Positions 6,442 to 7,817 of a stretch of 7,817 nucleotides of DNA are shown here, piece after piece. Position numbers and translations under genes: made by a program. The stretch is taken from NCBI GenBank assembly GCA_030044035.1, contig JASHWN010000609.1, forward strand, positions 1 to 7,817. The letters run 5' to 3'. Position 1 is the stretch's first letter; each line of letters opens with the position of its first letter. The notes beneath the pieces are model-generated. The model was not told where the DNA came from and made no database searches. It worked only from the letters and a program-made list of their open reading frames with translations. The stretch comes from Xanthobacteraceae bacterium (GTDB lineage Bacteria > Pseudomonadota > Alphaproteobacteria > Rhizobiales > Xanthobacteraceae).

Positions 6442-7047
6442 CTAGGCGATTGCCTCCGCGTCGATGACCGCTTCTATCCTGCCCTCGATCTTGAAGTGCC
6501 AGTCCTCAACAAATTTAGACAGGACGGCAAACATGTCCCCGACGACGGCCAGATTAACGATTGCCCAATCCTTAAGGTGCTGGTCGCCTTTGATGCTTTC
6601 GGGGTATCGGAAGATCATGCCATTAGGGTCGACCTCCATGATATCGCTAACGACCCTCGTCATGAGTGCGATCTCGTCGGCGTCCACGTCGAGCTTTGTC
6701 CGCCTGATCAGATTCATTGCGGTGCTCCAATTCGCATCCAACGAATGCGACTTATGGAACTTCGCGCTAGACCCCGTGAGCTTTGCGAGATCCGTGATCA
6801 GATATTTGATGAAGAGTTCGATCGCATGGCGGAAGTTCAAGCAGATCGGATAGACTAGCAGGTCGTTGACCAAACCGCTCTTGCCGACTGATTTCAAAAG
6901 CAGGCGCGTGGCATCGAAATACCCATGCGCGTAGTCATACAGATCGTACGGGCCGCCGTTGTCGCCGACGCACGCATTAAAATCTATGCGATCGAAGTCG
7001 GGCCGAAACAAGTCGTTATGCTTAAAGCGCCTGAAGCCTTTTGCCAT
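6442..7047 (-). CDS. Unrecognised 201-aa protein, helical, possibly HEPN-like
   Basis: I do not recognise this protein with confidence. ATG at 7047 is chosen because AAGGGA lies about 6 nt upstream; a longer frame reaching 7389 only shadows the oxidoreductase gene. The sequence starts MAKGFRRFKHNDLFRPDFDR and appears soluble and mostly helical, with no signal peptide. One segment, YPICLNFRHAIELFIKYLI, followed after about 20 residues by FHKSHSLDANWSTAMNL, recalls a group of bacterial proteins with an RHxxELxLK helix and a later HDLxxLW-type motif that I associate loosely with HEPN-like helical bundles. No R-x4-6-H catalytic motif is evident, so nuclease activity should not be assumed. Base composition is unlike the neighbours: 31 G/C in the 60 bases 6481-6540, against 40 in 4441-4500. 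This suggests more recent acquisition. It follows the oxidoreductase gene on the same strand after a 35-nt gap. Confidence 0.7.
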   Translation of the reverse strand: MAKGFRRFKHNDLFRPDFDRIDFNACVGDNGGPYDLYDYAHGYFDATRLLLKSVGKSGLVNDLLVYPICLNFRHAIELFIKYLITDLAKLTGSSAKFHKSHSLDANWSTAMNLIRRTKLDVDADEIALMTRVVSDIMEVDPNGMIFRYPESIKGDQHLKDWAIVNLAVVGDMFAVLSKFVEDWHFKIEGRIEAVIDAEAIA

Positions 7048-7082
7048 TCGTCTTCCCTTCGACACCCAGGGTAACCGCCCGA

Positions 7083-7817
7083 TTACTCGGCCGCCTCCTT
7101 GCGTGCGCCGGCAAACGCCGGGGCGACTTCGGCCATGAAGCGCGACATCTCGTCCTTGACCTGGCTGTGCGGCTTTAAGCCGACGTTGATATATAGAATC
7201 ACTTCCTCGAAGCCCGCTGCCTCGACCTTCTTCAAGGTTTCGACGATGCGGGCCGGCGAGCCGAGCAGCACCGAGTTCTCCGTCAAATCCTCCGGCTTCA
7301 CTTTGTGCAGCCGATCGACCATGTCGACGAAATAGCGGTAGCTTGGCGGCGCGGTTTTCGGATCGCCCGGCAGCGCCGGGATCACGCACTCTTTATAGTA
7401 ACGGATCTGGCGGGCGCGCGCGGCGTCCTCGGCCGCCTTGGTGTCGGCGAAATGCGTGAAGTAGCTGCACATCAGTTTGCGCGGCTTGTTGCCGTGCTTG
7501 GCGCAGGTCTCGTGATAGAGATCGGCGACCTGCTTGAGCCCGCCGTAACTGATGGCCGCGGCAAACGGCGCCACCAGCAATCCGCAATCCAGCCGCGCCG
7601 CCAACTCGATCGACGGCTTGGAGAATGAGCCGACATAGGTCGGGATCGGCCGCTGGACCGGCTTCGGCGTGATGCGCACGTCATCGAACTGGTAATGCTT
7701 GCCGTGATGCGAGATGCGGCCGTCCGCCTGCCACAGCTTGCGCACCAGCGCCAAACCTTCTTCGAAAATACCCTGGTTGTCGTCGAACGAGACGTGGAAC
7801 GGCTGGTATTCGCGGCG
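7083..7817 (-). CDS. LLM-class (luciferase-like) flavin-dependent oxidoreductase, C-terminal part
   Basis: The frame is open from the right edge of the window to TAA at 7083, giving the last 244 residues; the N-terminus is outside. Typical bacterial-luciferase-family stretches are visible: FEEGLALVRKLWQ, then ISHHGKHYQFDDVRITPKPVQ, PIPTYVGSFSKPSIELAARL, and near the end LLGSPARIVETLKKVEAAGFEEVILYINVG. These enzymes are TIM-barrel monooxygenases or reductases using reduced FMN or F420. The substrate cannot be deduced from this part. The last residues, FAGARKEAAE, are a plausible natural end. The gene is GC-rich like the bulk of the window, in contrast to the gene 35 nt downstream. Internal TTG at 7754 is not the start, since family-like sequence (RREYQPFHVSFDDNQGIF) continues upstream of it to the edge. 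Confidence 0.88.
   Translation of the reverse strand, partial: RREYQPFHVSFDDNQGIFEEGLALVRKLWQADGRISHHGKHYQFDDVRITPKPVQRPIPTYVGSFSKPSIELAARLDCGLLVAPFAAAISYGGLKQVADLYHETCAKHGNKPRKLMCSYFTHFADTKAAEDAARARQIRYYKECVIPALPGDPKTAPPSYRYFVDMVDRLHKVKPEDLTENSVLLGSPARIVETLKKVEAAGFEEVILYINVGLKPHSQVKDEMSRFMAEVAPAFAGARKEAAE

Noticed and set aside
6391..6858. Plus-strand frame of 155 codons opposite the low-GC gene
   Set aside because: Starts at a TTG inside the stem-loop with no Shine-Dalgarno, and overlaps antisense a minus-strand gene that has a good ATG and ribosome site.
7100..7125. Small hairpin (CCGGC-AAAC-GCCGG) near the 3' end of the oxidoreductase gene
   Set aside because: It is only 5 bp, lies inside coding sequence, and such stems are frequent by chance in DNA this GC-rich.

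Overview
The window looks like chromosomal DNA from a GC-rich alphaproteobacterium of the order Rhizobiales (Bradyrhizobium / Rhodopseudomonas / Pseudolabrys-like). This is inferred from the codon use, from the closeness of the HNH protein and the HpnN transporter to what I know from that group, and from an HWE-type histidine kinase, a family concentrated in Alphaproteobacteria. I see no rRNA, tRNA, CRISPR array, transposase or phage gene.

Layout. At the left edge is the 3' end of an AlkA-type DNA-3-methyladenine glycosylase gene. It overlaps by 17 nt a complete gene for a small alpha/beta-hydrolase of the phospholipase/carboxylesterase family. That gene converges with, and overlaps by 4 nt, a long minus-strand gene for the hopanoid-associated RND transporter HpnN. 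A GC-rich intergenic region of about 300 nt follows, and from it a membrane-anchored HWE histidine kinase is transcribed divergently.

Directly after the kinase stop codon the DNA shows decay of a second two-component locus. There is a second HWE kinase catalytic region in another frame, whose homology begins exactly one codon after the phospho-accepting histidine should occur. Overlapping its stop by ATGA is a 34-codon stub that resembles only the last strand and helix of a response-regulator receiver. A 62-nt nearly perfect hairpin repeat lies 23 nt further on. These remnants and the repeat are the most interesting part of the window.

Right part. A well-formed promoter, a good Shine-Dalgarno and a TTG start precede a stand-alone HNH endonuclease gene with two CxxC pairs. 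A short stem-loop separates it from two minus-strand genes. One is a distinctly lower-GC gene for an unrecognised, helical, possibly HEPN-like protein of 201 aa. The other is the 3' part of a luciferase-like (LLM-class) flavin-dependent oxidoreductase gene that runs off the right edge.

How the genes relate. The glycosylase and esterase genes are probably co-transcribed, but no shared function is evident. HpnN is the only hopanoid gene here, so it is separated from any biosynthetic cluster. The kinase next to it may be an orphan, because the adjacent cognate-like kinase/regulator pair is broken. I did not find a convincing complete new defence or mobile system in this window.
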